From contig CALDSR010000002.1 in the NCBI GenBank assembly GCA_937924505.1, positions 1 through 64,000 on the forward strand: DNA of 64,000 nt. The letters run 5' to 3'. The notes below the pieces were generated by a model, which saw only the letters and a list, made by a program, of their open reading frames with translations, was not told the origin of the DNA and made no database searches. The position numbers and the translations under genes were made by a program. The stretch comes from an uncultured Granulosicoccus sp. (lineage in GTDB: Bacteria; Pseudomonadota; Gammaproteobacteria; Granulosicoccales; Granulosicoccaceae). Positions 1 through 10,823 of the stretch are shown here, one piece after another (position 1 is the first letter of the stretch; each line of letters begins with the position of its first letter).

Positions 1-569
1 ATGCCAGATCGCAGGCGTCGCGGGCCAGTGCTCGAGCAGCGACGAACGCATTGCGCACATTGATCGGGAATCGGGAAATCACATTGCTGACCGGTCCCGA
101 GCAGCGCGATCGACACGGGCGTCGTTTGGCCCATGTGCTCAACAAGGACGGCCTCAATATCAGCGGCGAACTGATTCGTCGCGGATACGCCACGGCGGTC
201 GCGGTCGCGGAAAACACGCTCTGCGCAGATCATCATTTTGCTCTCGAGAGCGAGGCGCGCAGCAAGTCCCTGGGCATCTGGGAAACACCGTCGGAATGGT
301 TCGTCGACAGCGATACGCTGGCCCGTGATAGCCGCGGCTTCAAGTTGATGAAGACCACCATCACGTCGATAAGGTCACGCGGCGGTCAAACCATCATTCG
401 TTTCAGTAACGGGATCAACGCAACGCTTGGAAAATATTGGACTGCCGCACCACCCGATACAGACCTAGTCGGGGCACGTGTTGAAATTCGCGGCTGGGTT
501 GGTGGCAAGCGCACACGCCCCAAACTGACGCTGCATCATCCGTTAAATATGCGCATACTGTCGGATTGA
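1..569 (+). CDS. Staphylococcal nuclease-like (SNase/TNase) protein, 5' end outside the window
   Basis: The reading frame is open from base 3 to the TGA ending at 569, so the true start lies left of the window; an internal TTG at 51 is not a convincing start. The visible part carries the second half of an SNase OB fold. The run DRHGRRLAHV matches the stretch of the family that holds a catalytic arginine. A 'G.NISGELIRRGYA' segment follows, then the helix ESEARSKSLGIW, which usually closes the domain. The last 70 residues (RSRGGQTIIRF to the end) look like a second small beta-rich segment of unknown role. Family members cut DNA or RNA and are often exported, but the N-terminus that would show a signal peptide is missing. 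The next gene is also a nuclease, 16 bases downstream. Family assignment is fairly sure; the substrate is unknown. Confidence 0.75.
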   Translation, partial: ARSQASRASARAATNALRTLIGNREITLLTGPEQRDRHGRRLAHVLNKDGLNISGELIRRGYATAVAVAENTLCADHHFALESEARSKSLGIWETPSEWFVDSDTLARDSRGFKLMKTTITSIRSRGGQTIIRFSNGINATLGKYWTAAPPDTDLVGARVEIRGWVGGKRTRPKLTLHHPLNMRILSD

Positions 570-585
570 TCGAACATAAACTGTC

Positions 586-1464
586 ATGCTTGTTCTACTC
601 GATTCCAGTATCTATATCTTTCGTGGCTGGCAAAATATGCCGTCGTCACTCACAGATCGTTTCGGCAACCCGGCCAATGCTGTCATGGGCTTTGCCAACA
701 CGCTCGCAGATGTCATACGACACACCCAGCCATCACATATGGCTTGCGCTTTCGACGAATGTTTTCGCAAAGGCATTCGCAACTCAATCTATCCTGAATA
801 CAAGGCAGATCGCCCACCCGCGCCGCTCGAGCTAGCTCCCCAATTCGGGACGTGCAAGCAGGTTGCGACAGCGATGGGCATTTTCGCTCAGGGAAGCCCC
901 CGTGTGGAGGCAGACGATATCATCGGACAATTTGCCGAACTTGCCCATCAAATTTCAATGCAGGTGACCATCGTGACCGGCGACAAGGATCTTGCTCAGT
1001 TCATTACACAACAAGATACCTACTGGAACTACAGCAAACAATTGCGTATGAGCTTTGATGATCTCATCAAACGTTTCAAGATAAGACCGGATCAGATACC
1101 AGACTGGCTGGCACTGGCCGGTGACAAGAGCGACAACATTCCGGGCGTGCCAGGCGTAGGCCCAACAACAGCGGCAAAACTGCTGGTCAAGTGGGACAAC
1201 ATAGAAAAGCTATTGGAAAACCTCGGGGAGGTCGCCATGATGGGATTTCGTGGAGCACCTCGGGTTAGCCGCCTCTTGTACGAACACAAGGAAGACATAT
1301 TTCTCGCACGTAAACTGACCGGCCTGATCCACGACGAAAACCTTTCACTCTCCCTGGATGATTTGAAACGTGAAGATGTGTCGCCTGAAGTTGTGACCGA
1401 AAAACTGTTTGCCTTGGGCTTTACCGAACAAAACGCAGCCGCTGTCGCTGCTCGCCTTGCATGA
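586..1464 (+). CDS. 5'-3' exonuclease of the FEN family, Xni/ExoIX-like
   Basis: This 292-residue protein has the layout of a stand-alone PIN-type 5' nuclease, as in the N-terminal domain of DNA polymerase I or E. coli Xni. It begins with LLDSSIYIFRGW, where an aspartate binds metal. It continues through VEADDIIG and TGDKDLAQF, the acidic metal-binding cluster. The segment GDKSDNIPGVPGVGPTTAAK is the helix-3-turn-helix that grips the DNA backbone. No polymerase domain follows. Family members remove flaps or 5' ends during repair or primer removal. The ATG at 586 directly precedes the conserved first strand. The C-terminal end overlaps the longest possible frame of the next gene, but with the start chosen for that gene the two do not overlap. 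Confidence 0.88.
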   Translation: MLVLLDSSIYIFRGWQNMPSSLTDRFGNPANAVMGFANTLADVIRHTQPSHMACAFDECFRKGIRNSIYPEYKADRPPAPLELAPQFGTCKQVATAMGIFAQGSPRVEADDIIGQFAELAHQISMQVTIVTGDKDLAQFITQQDTYWNYSKQLRMSFDDLIKRFKIRPDQIPDWLALAGDKSDNIPGVPGVGPTTAAKLLVKWDNIEKLLENLGEVAMMGFRGAPRVSRLLYEHKEDIFLARKLTGLIHDENLSLSLDDLKREDVSPEVVTEKLFALGFTEQNAAAVAARLA

Positions 1465-1489
1465 AAACCTATTCGTGCAAGAGGTTTTC

Positions 1490-2080
1490 GTGAAACACAG
1501 AGCGTCGAAACCTGCGCAAGTCCTTTTATTCAACAAACCCTTCGATGTGTTGTGCCAATTCACCGATCAGGATGGCCGCCAAACGCTTGCCGAATTCATC
1601 GATGCGCCCGGCTACTACGCCGCCGGCAGACTCGATCGTGACAGTGAAGGTCTGCTTCTGTTGACCAATGACGGCAAACTGCAACAGCTTATTAGCCATC
1701 CGCGATTCAAGTTACCGAAAACCTATCTCGTACAAGTTGATGGTGCGATCGATTCAACGTCGCTGCAACAATTGACCAACGGCGTCACATTGAAAGATGG
1801 TAAGTCGAGTGCACTGTTTGCTAACGCCGCACAAGCACCTGAATGGCTCTGGGCGAGAGATCCACCAGTAAGATTTCGTAAATCGATTCCGACAAGCTGG
1901 ATGGAGATTGGACTGTCCGAGGGGCGCAATCGGCAGATTCGACGCATGACAGCCGCAGCTGGTTATCCGACACTGCGCCTGATTCGCACGTCGATCGGTC
2001 CATTCAAGCTCTCGACATTGAAACCTGGCGAATACCGGTATGAGGACGCCGATTTAATTCTCGATCAGAGCACAGATTAA
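1490..2080 (+). CDS. rluE: 23S rRNA pseudouridine synthase, RluE-type (RsuA/RluB/E/F family)
   Basis: The protein isomerises a specific uridine of rRNA. The catalytic motif GRLDRDSEGLLLLTNDG, with the nucleophilic aspartate of GRLD, is present near residue 45. The LSEGRNRQIRRM motif of the RsuA/RluE family follows. There is no S4 domain, as in E. coli RluE, which modifies U2457 of 23S rRNA. The frame opens at a TTG at 1409, but GTG at 1490 is preferred. It has an AAGAGG Shine-Dalgarno sequence at 1479-1484 with five bases of spacing, lies just ahead of the conserved 'LLFNKPFDVL' strand, and avoids overlap with the exonuclease gene. The family is certain; the exact target is taken from the RluE-like length and lack of S4. 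Confidence 0.85.
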   Translation: MKHRASKPAQVLLFNKPFDVLCQFTDQDGRQTLAEFIDAPGYYAAGRLDRDSEGLLLLTNDGKLQQLISHPRFKLPKTYLVQVDGAIDSTSLQQLTNGVTLKDGKSSALFANAAQAPEWLWARDPPVRFRKSIPTSWMEIGLSEGRNRQIRRMTAAAGYPTLRLIRTSIGPFKLSTLKPGEYRYEDADLILDQSTD

Positions 2081-2125
2081 CTTGCCTGAAGGCGACATGG
2101 CGGTTAGCGCTGATACACTAGATCA

Positions 2126-3835
2126 ATGCTGGGCGTAGACCGGAAAATTCAAAGACCAGATTCTGCTGGAAAGCGAATGGCTCAATTTATGGGGCTTATC
2201 GCGGTACTGCTGTTGGCGCAACCCGCGTTTTCGAAAACCCTTTTCCCACTTGGGCGTTTTGAAGATCACAACGCCGACTTGTCGCACGCAATATCGACAC
2301 AAGATGTCACGATCGTTTCGAATACCACACCATCGATCGAAAATGAAGACGATGCTGGAGAACTTGAAATTCTGACCAAGGACGGCGTCTGGAGACTTGC
2401 CCTTCGTCGAAACAATTTGCTCGGCGACTCTGATGCTCTGAAACGCGCCTTACACGATTTACCGAGATTTCATCAAGGCGTTATCGTTGGTGATAAAGAA
2501 TCATGGGTACGCCTCAGCACCAAATTCATCAATGGCATGCAAACCTATGATGGGTATATCGAACGTGGCGGTCAGCTTTATCGTTTGCACCTGCCACCGC
2601 TAACCACGACCTCCTCACCTGCGCAAGATGGACAAGCAGTTCACAAGCTTACGCAACTTGGACAAAGCGATGTCGTCTTTCAGGATACCTGGCAGTCACG
2701 AGACACGATCTCCCAAGCCGTTACACGCGCCGCGCGAATCGGCATCGCCGTGGATAGTCGTTTCAATGAGTTTCACAATGGGCGTGGATTAGCTCGCGCA
2801 TTGACCATCATCAATGGCGTTGACGGGCTGTATCAATCGCAGTTCGGGCTTGCACTTATCGTCGATAGTATTCGCGTGTACGACGAACCTGCAACAGACC
2901 CATTGCATGACCAACCCGGCGACGTGGAATCACTATTATCCGCATTTCGAGCAACAAGACTTACCGACGCACAGTTGCCAACAAGTCTTGCACTGGTACA
3001 TCTGTTTACAGGCCATCAGGACCCGACGCAAGTTATTGGGCTCGGCTGGATTGACACTGCTTGCCGCAATGATGGATTTGACGTCAGCATGTCAACACCG
3101 TTCCCGTTTGACATGCTGCTCGCCGCTCATGAAATCGCGCACAATCTTGGCGCCGTGCACGATGACGATAGGGTATGTCAGATGACCGGAGATGCGTTTC
3201 CATCCAATGTCATGTGGTCGCAGCTGTCCAGCGCGACGACTACCGAATTTTCCTCCTGTAGTCTGCAACGCGTGTTGCCAACGCTTGAGAGAGGCTGCTT
3301 TGCTGAGAACATTGATGTCAATGTATCGTTGTTTGCCAGCGGTTCAAGCGCTTCGCTGGAACGACGCATCGAAGTCCAAGTCAGCAATCCTGATCTGACC
3401 CGCTCAGCAATTGGCTTGACTACCGAAACCCGGTTTCCAGAAAACACGATTCTTCGCGATGTGTCCGCCGGTTGCACAGTTGCAGACACCAACCTCATCT
3501 GTAATCACCGTACACTCGCGGCAGGCGAGCAAGATATTGTTTCCGTGAATGCCTTGCTGGAAGGTTTTGATGATCAGCTTGTGGTCTCACAAATTATTAC
3601 AGAACAATTTGAAGACGCTCAAGATGCCGATAACCGTGCCGCATTGAACGTACTTGAAGAAACAAGCTCCGCGGTCAGCGCTGTGCCTGCCAACGATGCG
3701 ATTGACAACTCCGAGACCAGTAGCGGTGGTAGTTCAGGTATTGGTGGAATTGGCGTCTGGTTGCTATCGGCACTTGGCATGGTGCTGATCAGAAGACAAA
3801 CGAAAGTTCAGACGGGTAATTCTAAAGCCGCATAA
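2126..3835 (+). CDS. Secreted zinc metalloprotease of the metzincin clan (reprolysin/M12-like) with a GlyGly-CTERM-like tail
   Basis: This 569-residue protein (from ATG 2126) carries the metzincin zinc site HEIAHNLGAVHD, with zinc ligands H335, H339 and H345. A Met-turn (NVMWS, M363) follows 18 residues later, so it is very likely an active endopeptidase. The N-terminal signal peptide has its hydrophobic core at GLIAVLLLAQPAFS. A second in-frame ATG at 2177, preceded by GGAAAG, would give a signal peptide of normal length and may be the real start. A propeptide-like region precedes the catalytic domain and a beta-rich region with cysteines follows it. The end is Ser/Gly-rich (SSGGSSGIGG), then a hydrophobic stretch and RRQTK. 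That is the GlyGly-CTERM pattern recognised by rhombosortase in type II secretion-positive bacteria. The gene stands alone; the substrate is unknown. Confidence 0.85.
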   Translation: MLGVDRKIQRPDSAGKRMAQFMGLIAVLLLAQPAFSKTLFPLGRFEDHNADLSHAISTQDVTIVSNTTPSIENEDDAGELEILTKDGVWRLALRRNNLLGDSDALKRALHDLPRFHQGVIVGDKESWVRLSTKFINGMQTYDGYIERGGQLYRLHLPPLTTTSSPAQDGQAVHKLTQLGQSDVVFQDTWQSRDTISQAVTRAARIGIAVDSRFNEFHNGRGLARALTIINGVDGLYQSQFGLALIVDSIRVYDEPATDPLHDQPGDVESLLSAFRATRLTDAQLPTSLALVHLFTGHQDPTQVIGLGWIDTACRNDGFDVSMSTPFPFDMLLAAHEIAHNLGAVHDDDRVCQMTGDAFPSNVMWSQLSSATTTEFSSCSLQRVLPTLERGCFAENIDVNVSLFASGSSASLERRIEVQVSNPDLTRSAIGLTTETRFPENTILRDVSAGCTVADTNLICNHRTLAAGEQDIVSVNALLEGFDDQLVVSQIITEQFEDAQDADNRAALNVLEETSSAVSAVPANDAIDNSETSSGGSSGIGGIGVWLLSALGMVLIRRQTKVQTGNSKAA

Positions 3836-4019
3836 TCTATTGCCCGCCCAACCGCGGAGAATTGACGCACCTTGTCTGCCCAATCCAATACAGGCTGAAA
3901 ACCCCCTGCTTGCTCCAACAACGCGCGTCGCATATGAATGACGGGATAATGGGCAAGATCTGCTATCGACAGGATGTTGGTGTCGTTACTGCACTTCGGA
4001 GTGATCACTGCAATCGGGT
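3808..4019 (-). pseudogene. Possible remnant of a LysR-type regulator substrate-binding domain
   Basis: Downstream of ispB on the same strand an 82-codon frame (3808-4056) overlaps the ispB 3' end in another phase. Its product reads DPIAVITPKC, then SIADLAHYPVIHMRR, then VLDWADKV. This resembles the part of LysR-family effector domains where 'D.I.V..P......I.DLA.YP.I' is followed by a tryptophan-containing helix. No DNA-binding domain and no plausible start are present. I read it as the decayed 3' end of a lost regulator gene. The resemblance is short and judged by eye, so confidence is low; the alternative is a chance open frame in the spacer. Confidence 0.25.
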
Positions 4020-5039
4020 CTACAACGTTCGGTTGAACGAATACTCTGCAATACATTCGAGCGCATCGCGATATGGTGAAGCGGCGAGAGGCTTCAGCGC
4101 ACTGATCGCAGCGTTCGAACTTACGCTTGCACGTTTCATCGAAAGCTCGAGTGCCCCAGTGTGCTTGATTATTTCGATAACATCATCCAGGGCATTGATG
4201 TCTGCAGTGCGAATTGCATTGGCCACAAGATCGCGCTGTGCTTGATTGCCATCTCGCATGGCGTAAATCAGCGGCAACGTAGTTTTGCCTTCAGCCAGAT
4301 CATCACCGACGTTCTTGCCAATGGTCTCACTGTCGCTTTGGTAGTCAAGTACATCGTCGGCTATCTGGAAAGCGGTGCCGAGATGCATGCCGTAGTGCGC
4401 CAGCGCCTGCCGACACTCGGCGCTGACACCTGCCAGTACACCGCCGAGTTCGGTGGCTGCCTGAAACAGACGCGCAGTCTTGGCCTCGATAACATCGATG
4501 TAGCGGTCTTCAGTCAAGTCTGGTTCGCGGACGTTCAGCAATTGCATGACCTCACCTTCGGCGATGCGATTGGTGGTCGAGGCAAGGATGCTCATGACCT
4601 CCATGCTTTGCACATCGATCATCATTTCGAACGATCGCGAATAGAGAAAGTCACCGACCAGCACAGCGGCTTCGTTGCCCCAGATGGCATTGGCGGTGTC
4701 AGCGCCACGCCGGAGATCAGAGGCATCCACGACGTCATCGTGCAACAAGGTGGCTGTGTGTATGAATTCGATGATCGCAGCGACGGTTACCGGGTGTTGC
4801 CCCGCTGGCACATTCCCCATCGGTTCCGCGGCCTTGCTGGCGAGAAGTACCAACTGAGGGCGCAATCGTTTGCCACCGCTGGCAATGATGTAAGTCGACA
4901 ACTGATTGATCAGTGCGACATCCGACTTGAGGCTGTCGCGGATCAAAGCGTCAACGGCCATCATGCCGTCAGCGATCAGAGCGCCTGCGTCGGCAATGGT
5001 CATGCGCCCGGGCCGGGCAAGAGTAGCGGTATTTGTCAC
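4020..5039 (-). CDS. ispB: Octaprenyl diphosphate synthase (trans-isoprenyl diphosphate synthase)
   Basis: This 339-residue enzyme extends farnesyl diphosphate with isopentenyl units to make the side chain of ubiquinone or menaquinone. Both aspartate-rich motifs are present: DDVVD in the LLHDDVVDASDLRRG segment, and DDVLDYQ near residue 220. The GGKRLRP motif near residue 55 binds isopentenyl diphosphate. Length and order match gammaproteobacterial IspB. It is transcribed divergently from rplU-rpmA, the usual arrangement around this locus. Chain length (C40 or another) cannot be fixed from the sequence. Confidence 0.95.
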   Translation of the reverse strand: MTNTATLARPGRMTIADAGALIADGMMAVDALIRDSLKSDVALINQLSTYIIASGGKRLRPQLVLLASKAAEPMGNVPAGQHPVTVAAIIEFIHTATLLHDDVVDASDLRRGADTANAIWGNEAAVLVGDFLYSRSFEMMIDVQSMEVMSILASTTNRIAEGEVMQLLNVREPDLTEDRYIDVIEAKTARLFQAATELGGVLAGVSAECRQALAHYGMHLGTAFQIADDVLDYQSDSETIGKNVGDDLAEGKTTLPLIYAMRDGNQAQRDLVANAIRTADINALDDVIEIIKHTGALELSMKRASVSSNAAISALKPLAASPYRDALECIAEYSFNRTL

Positions 5040-5153
5040 AGCAGTTGATCAGGTATTACTTGTGAGTGTTCTGTATCAGTGTTTTACAGGTTTTCGGTCG
5101 AATAGTTTCACTTCGGCAGTGAATTAAGGGAAAAAGCTGTTCCATCATGGCCA

Positions 5154-5207
5154 CAGAATGTGGGTGTCCAAAAGCGGATTGCGTGGGTTGCAGAATGTGG
5201 GTGTCCA
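5154..5207 (+). repeat. 17-bp direct repeat pair, CAGAATGTGGGTGTCCA
   Basis: The 17-mer CAGAATGTGGGTGTCCA occurs at 5154-5170 and again at 5191-5207, start to start 37 bases apart, in the ispB-rplU spacer. The core TGTGGGTGTCCA recurs inverted and paired near 21020-21077 and once inside murJ (about 10655-10676). It lies between divergent genes and could be a protein-binding site or part of a dispersed repeat. Confidence 0.7.
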
Positions 5208-5334
5208 GTATGCGAAAGATGATTGACTATGGTGAGACGGGACGCTATGATTGTGGGCTTTTCGCGGCATCGAGCCGCCTGTGGCTGCGCCTCGGCACTT
5301 TTTGGGGCGGCCTCGACATTTCAGGAACGTATCC

Positions 5335-5649
5335 ATGTACGCGGTAGTCAAGACCGGTGGCAAGCAGTATCGAGTGAGCGAAGGTGATCGACTCAAGGTT
5401 GAATCGTTGACTGCCGCGGCTGGTGAACAAGTTCAGTTGGCTGAAGTTTTGCTCGTTGGCAGTGGCGAAGCTGTCACTGTCGGCGCACCAACGGTCGTCA
5501 ATGCCTCGGTTAACGCCAAAGTCATCGCTCATGGTCGCGGCGACAAGGTCCGCATCGTCAAGTTTCGCCGCCGCAAGCACCACCGCAAGCAGGCAGGTCA
5601 CCGACAAAATTACACCGAGCTCGAAATCACCGGTATCACTGCAGGCTGA
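5335..5649 (+). CDS. rplU: 50S ribosomal protein L21
   Basis: The 104-residue protein starts [14 protein letters not shown], the classic L21 N-terminus, and contains [15 protein letters not shown], the basic L21 signature that contacts 23S rRNA. An open frame extends upstream to 5251, but the conserved N-terminus fixes ATG 5335. It is followed 77 bases later by rpmA, the near-universal rplU-rpmA pair, and then by obgE, a ribosome-assembly GTPase. The upstream spacer holds a direct repeat pair but no leader structure that I can recognise. Confidence 0.97.
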   Translation: MYAVVKTGGKQYRVSEGDRLKVESLTAAAGEQVQLAEVLLVGSGEAVTVGAPTVVNASVNAKVIAHGRGDKVRIVKFRRRKHHRKQAGHRQNYTELEITGITAG

Positions 5650-5726
5650 TACCCTCGGGTTGAGGTCCTGGACAGGCAGCAAAACGTCGTATAACCGGCA
5701 AAGAGCAATAGAATAAGGCACAGGTC

Positions 5727-5993
5727 ATGGCACATAAGAAAGCAGGCGGTAGTACTCGGAACGGCCGCGATTCGGAATCCAAACGCCTCGGCGTAAAGAA
5801 GTTCGGTGGCGAAGCCGTGCTTGCTGGCAACATCATCGTCCGCCAGCGAGGAACACGTTTCCACGCGGGCGTCAACGCGGGTGTTGGCAAGGATCACACG
5901 ATTTTCGCCAAAGCCGATGGTGTAGTGACATTCAGCACTCGCGGCGCGAATAACCGAAAATTCGTGGATATCGTTCCAGCTGCAGCCAGCTAG
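5727..5993 (+). CDS. rpmA: 50S ribosomal protein L27
   Basis: The 88-residue protein begins [19 protein letters not shown], the L27 N-terminal arm that reaches the peptidyl-transferase centre. Its core [20 protein letters not shown] is also typical. The N-terminus starts directly with the mature type; it lacks the extra cleavable leader of Firmicutes L27. It is second in the rplU-rpmA pair. Confidence 0.97.
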   Translation: MAHKKAGGSTRNGRDSESKRLGVKKFGGEAVLAGNIIVRQRGTRFHAGVNAGVGKDHTIFAKADGVVTFSTRGANNRKFVDIVPAAAS

Positions 5994-5999
5994 CAGACT

Positions 6000-8832
<2,833 letters not shown>

Positions 8833-8870
8833 TGGACTCGCCTGAAGTCGCGAGCCAATTCGGGTTCCGC

Positions 8871-9131
8871 TTAGAGAGCGCGAACTTGACTGTTGAATCG
8901 ACTCTTGTAACGAGCAGCCTTGTTCTTGTGGATCAAACCCTTGCGAGCCATGTGATCGAGAACCGGCACAGCGTCTTTAAGCGCTGTCTCAGCAGCGGCT
9001 TTATCACCGGATTCGATTGCGCTGAATACGCGTTTAACCTTGGTACGCATCATCGAGCGCTGACTGGCATTGCGCTGACGGCTTTTCTCGGCTTGACGAA
9101 CGCGCTTGCGCGCCTGTGCGGAATTGGCCAC
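8871..9131 (-). CDS. rpsT: 30S ribosomal protein S20
   Basis: The 86-residue, strongly basic helical protein starts [20 protein letters not shown] and ends near [19 protein letters not shown], both typical of S20. It binds 16S rRNA early in 30S assembly. It is convergent with proB and divergent from murJ, the usual neighbour. The start is the only reasonable one. Confidence 0.97.
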   Translation of the reverse strand: MANSAQARKRVRQAEKSRQRNASQRSMMRTKVKRVFSAIESGDKAAAETALKDAVPVLDHMARKGLIHKNKAARYKSRFNSQVRAL

Positions 9132-9194
9132 GAACTATCCTCTAACTTCTCTAAAAGTGCTGATGCGAAGCCATCCATGAAGTCGTCATTTCAG

Positions 9195-9216
9195 GCAGCC
9201 CACAATTATGGGCTGC
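9195..9216. other. 8-bp perfect inverted repeat in the rpsT-murJ spacer
   Basis: GCAGCCCA (9195-9202) and TGGGCTGC (9209-9216) enclose a 6-base loop. The structure sits 64 bases upstream of rpsT and 31 bases upstream of the chosen murJ start. The alternative murJ ATG at 9208 would lie at the loop/stem junction, an argument against that start. It could be an operator or a leader hairpin; no T run follows on either strand, so it is not a terminator. Confidence 0.5.
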
Positions 9217-9246
9217 GGGCTTCCCAGAGTCAATGCTGGGGGAGCT

Positions 9247-10818
9247 GTGTCTAGTTCGAATCTCGTCCGCTCTGGCGGCATAGTTGGCATGATGACCCTG
9301 CTGTCACGGGTCCTGGGTTTCGTCCGTGACCAGGTATTAGCCATCGTATTTGGCGCCGGAGCCACAACCGACGTTTTTCTGGTCGCCTTCAAGATTCCGA
9401 ATTTTCTGCGCCGACTGTTTGCCGAAGGCGCCTTCGCTCAGGCCTTTGTCCCGATATTCACGGAATATCGCGAAACCAGAAGCCGCGAAAGCCTGCTCGA
9501 TCTGGCCGCCCATGTCTCAGGTACCCTCACGATAATTCTTTTAATTATCAGCACTTTGGGAGTCATGCTCAGCCCACTCCTGATCATGCTGTTCGCCCCC
9601 GGCTTTATCGATGAGCCTGCGCGCTTCGAATTGGCCACCCACATGTTGCGCATCACCTTCCCCTACCTCTTTTTCGTCAGCTTGCTGGCCTATGCCGGAA
9701 GCATGCTCAACACCTTCGGCCGCTTTGCCCTGCCCTCCTTCACCCCGTGCCTTCTCAACATCTGCATGATCGGCGCAGCATTGCTCATCAGCCCACTGTT
9801 TGGGACACCCATAATCGCGCTGGCCTGGGGGGTTTTTGTTGCAGGCGTTGTGCAGCTGGCCCTGCAACTGCCATTTCTGCAGAAAATGGGCTTACTGCCA
9901 AGGCCACGATGGGGCTGGAAACATCCCGGTGTGCAGCGAATCCTGAAATTGATGGCGCCGGCAATTTTTGGCTCCTCTGTCGCGCAGATCAATCTGCTGC
10001 TGGACACCGTCATCGCATCCTTTCTAACGGTCGGGAGCTTGAGTTGGTTGTATTACAGCGATCGGCTGATGGAATTTCCGCTTGGACTGCTGGGCGTGAC
10101 GCTCGGCACCGTCATTCTGCCGCGGCTCGCGCAAGGTCATTCACGACAAAGCAGCGACGATTTTCGCCGTACCCTCGATTGGGCGATACGTCTGGTTCTG
10201 GTGCTCGGCCTGCCATCCGCCATTGGCCTTGTCTGGCTGGCCGAACCGATGATCCTCACCCTGTTCGGTTATGGCAAATTCCAACCAAGTGATGCGCACA
10301 TGGCCGCCTACAGCCTCGTCGCCTACAGCTTTGGCTTGCCGGCCTTTCTACTCGTCAAGGTCTTTGCGCCAGCATTTTTCGCACGCCAGAACACCAAGAC
10401 GCCGGTACGCATTGGCATCATCGCGCTGGTGTCGAACATGTTCTACAACCTCTTGTTCGTTTTACCGATGATCTGGCTCGATTTCATCGCTCCCCACACA
10501 GGATTGGCGATCGCAAGCAGCCTGGCAGCCTGGCAGCAGGCGCTGCTGCTCTACCGACACCTCAAGTCTTCAGATATTTACACCCTCTCCCCGGATGTTG
10601 TCAGGTTCTCCAGGCAAGTCTTGCCTGGGCTGGTCTCGATGGGTGTTTGCCTGGTGACCTGTTTGTGGGTGTCCAATACCTACACCCGGGGGTTTGCGGG
10701 ATCGGGGGCACTTGATCGGGGTTTGATGCTGGTGGGTATAATTGTGGTGAGTGCGGTGGTTTATGCTGCGGTGCTGTTGCTGTCCGGGGTCAGGCCCCGG
10801 CATTTAAAGAGTCCCTAA
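9247..10818 (+). CDS. murJ: Lipid II flippase MurJ (MviN)
   Basis: This is a 523-residue polytopic inner-membrane protein of the MOP superfamily that moves lipid II across the membrane for peptidoglycan synthesis. The N-terminus 'SGGIVGMMTLLSRVLGFVRD' and the 'GAGATTDVFLVAFKIPNFLRRLFAEGAF' region are diagnostic. About fourteen hydrophobic segments are visible. GTG 9247 is preferred to ATG 9208 because family homology begins at it and the upstream ATG sits in a hairpin; the GGGGGAG at 9238-9244 is uncomfortably close, so the start is not certain. The last 170 bases are noticeably G/T-rich and end in a hairpin (10784-10800). The gene precedes ribF by 5 bases, the usual murJ-ribF pairing. Confidence 0.94.
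   Translation: MSSSNLVRSGGIVGMMTLLSRVLGFVRDQVLAIVFGAGATTDVFLVAFKIPNFLRRLFAEGAFAQAFVPIFTEYRETRSRESLLDLAAHVSGTLTIILLIISTLGVMLSPLLIMLFAPGFIDEPARFELATHMLRITFPYLFFVSLLAYAGSMLNTFGRFALPSFTPCLLNICMIGAALLISPLFGTPIIALAWGVFVAGVVQLALQLPFLQKMGLLPRPRWGWKHPGVQRILKLMAPAIFGSSVAQINLLLDTVIASFLTVGSLSWLYYSDRLMEFPLGLLGVTLGTVILPRLAQGHSRQSSDDFRRTLDWAIRLVLVLGLPSAIGLVWLAEPMILTLFGYGKFQPSDAHMAAYSLVAYSFGLPAFLLVKVFAPAFFARQNTKTPVRIGIIALVSNMFYNLLFVLPMIWLDFIAPHTGLAIASSLAAWQQALLLYRHLKSSDIYTLSPDVVRFSRQVLPGLVSMGVCLVTCLWVSNTYTRGFAGSGALDRGLMLVGIIVVSAVVYAAVLLLSGVRPRHLKSP
10784..10800 (+). other. GC-rich hairpin inside the 3' end of murJ
   Basis: CCGGGG (10784-10789) and CCCCGG (10795-10800) form a perfect 6-bp stem with a 5-base loop and are followed by CATTTAAAGAG. 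The hairpin encodes part of the SGVRPRH tail of MurJ. There is no T run, so termination is unlikely; it might modulate murJ-ribF message stability. It resembles the GC-rich core of the REP-like repeats, but only loosely. Confidence 0.4.
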
Positions 10819-10823
10819 ACACC

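Noticed and set aside
4161..5048. A 295-codon plus-strand frame opposite ispB
   Set aside because: It is the complement of ispB, whose motifs are unmistakable; the antisense product has no family features.
9247..9275. AGTTCGAATCTCGTCC resembling a tRNA T-loop near the murJ start
   Set aside because: No acceptor stem, anticodon arm or D arm can be folded around it, and the bases encode the conserved MurJ N-terminal region.
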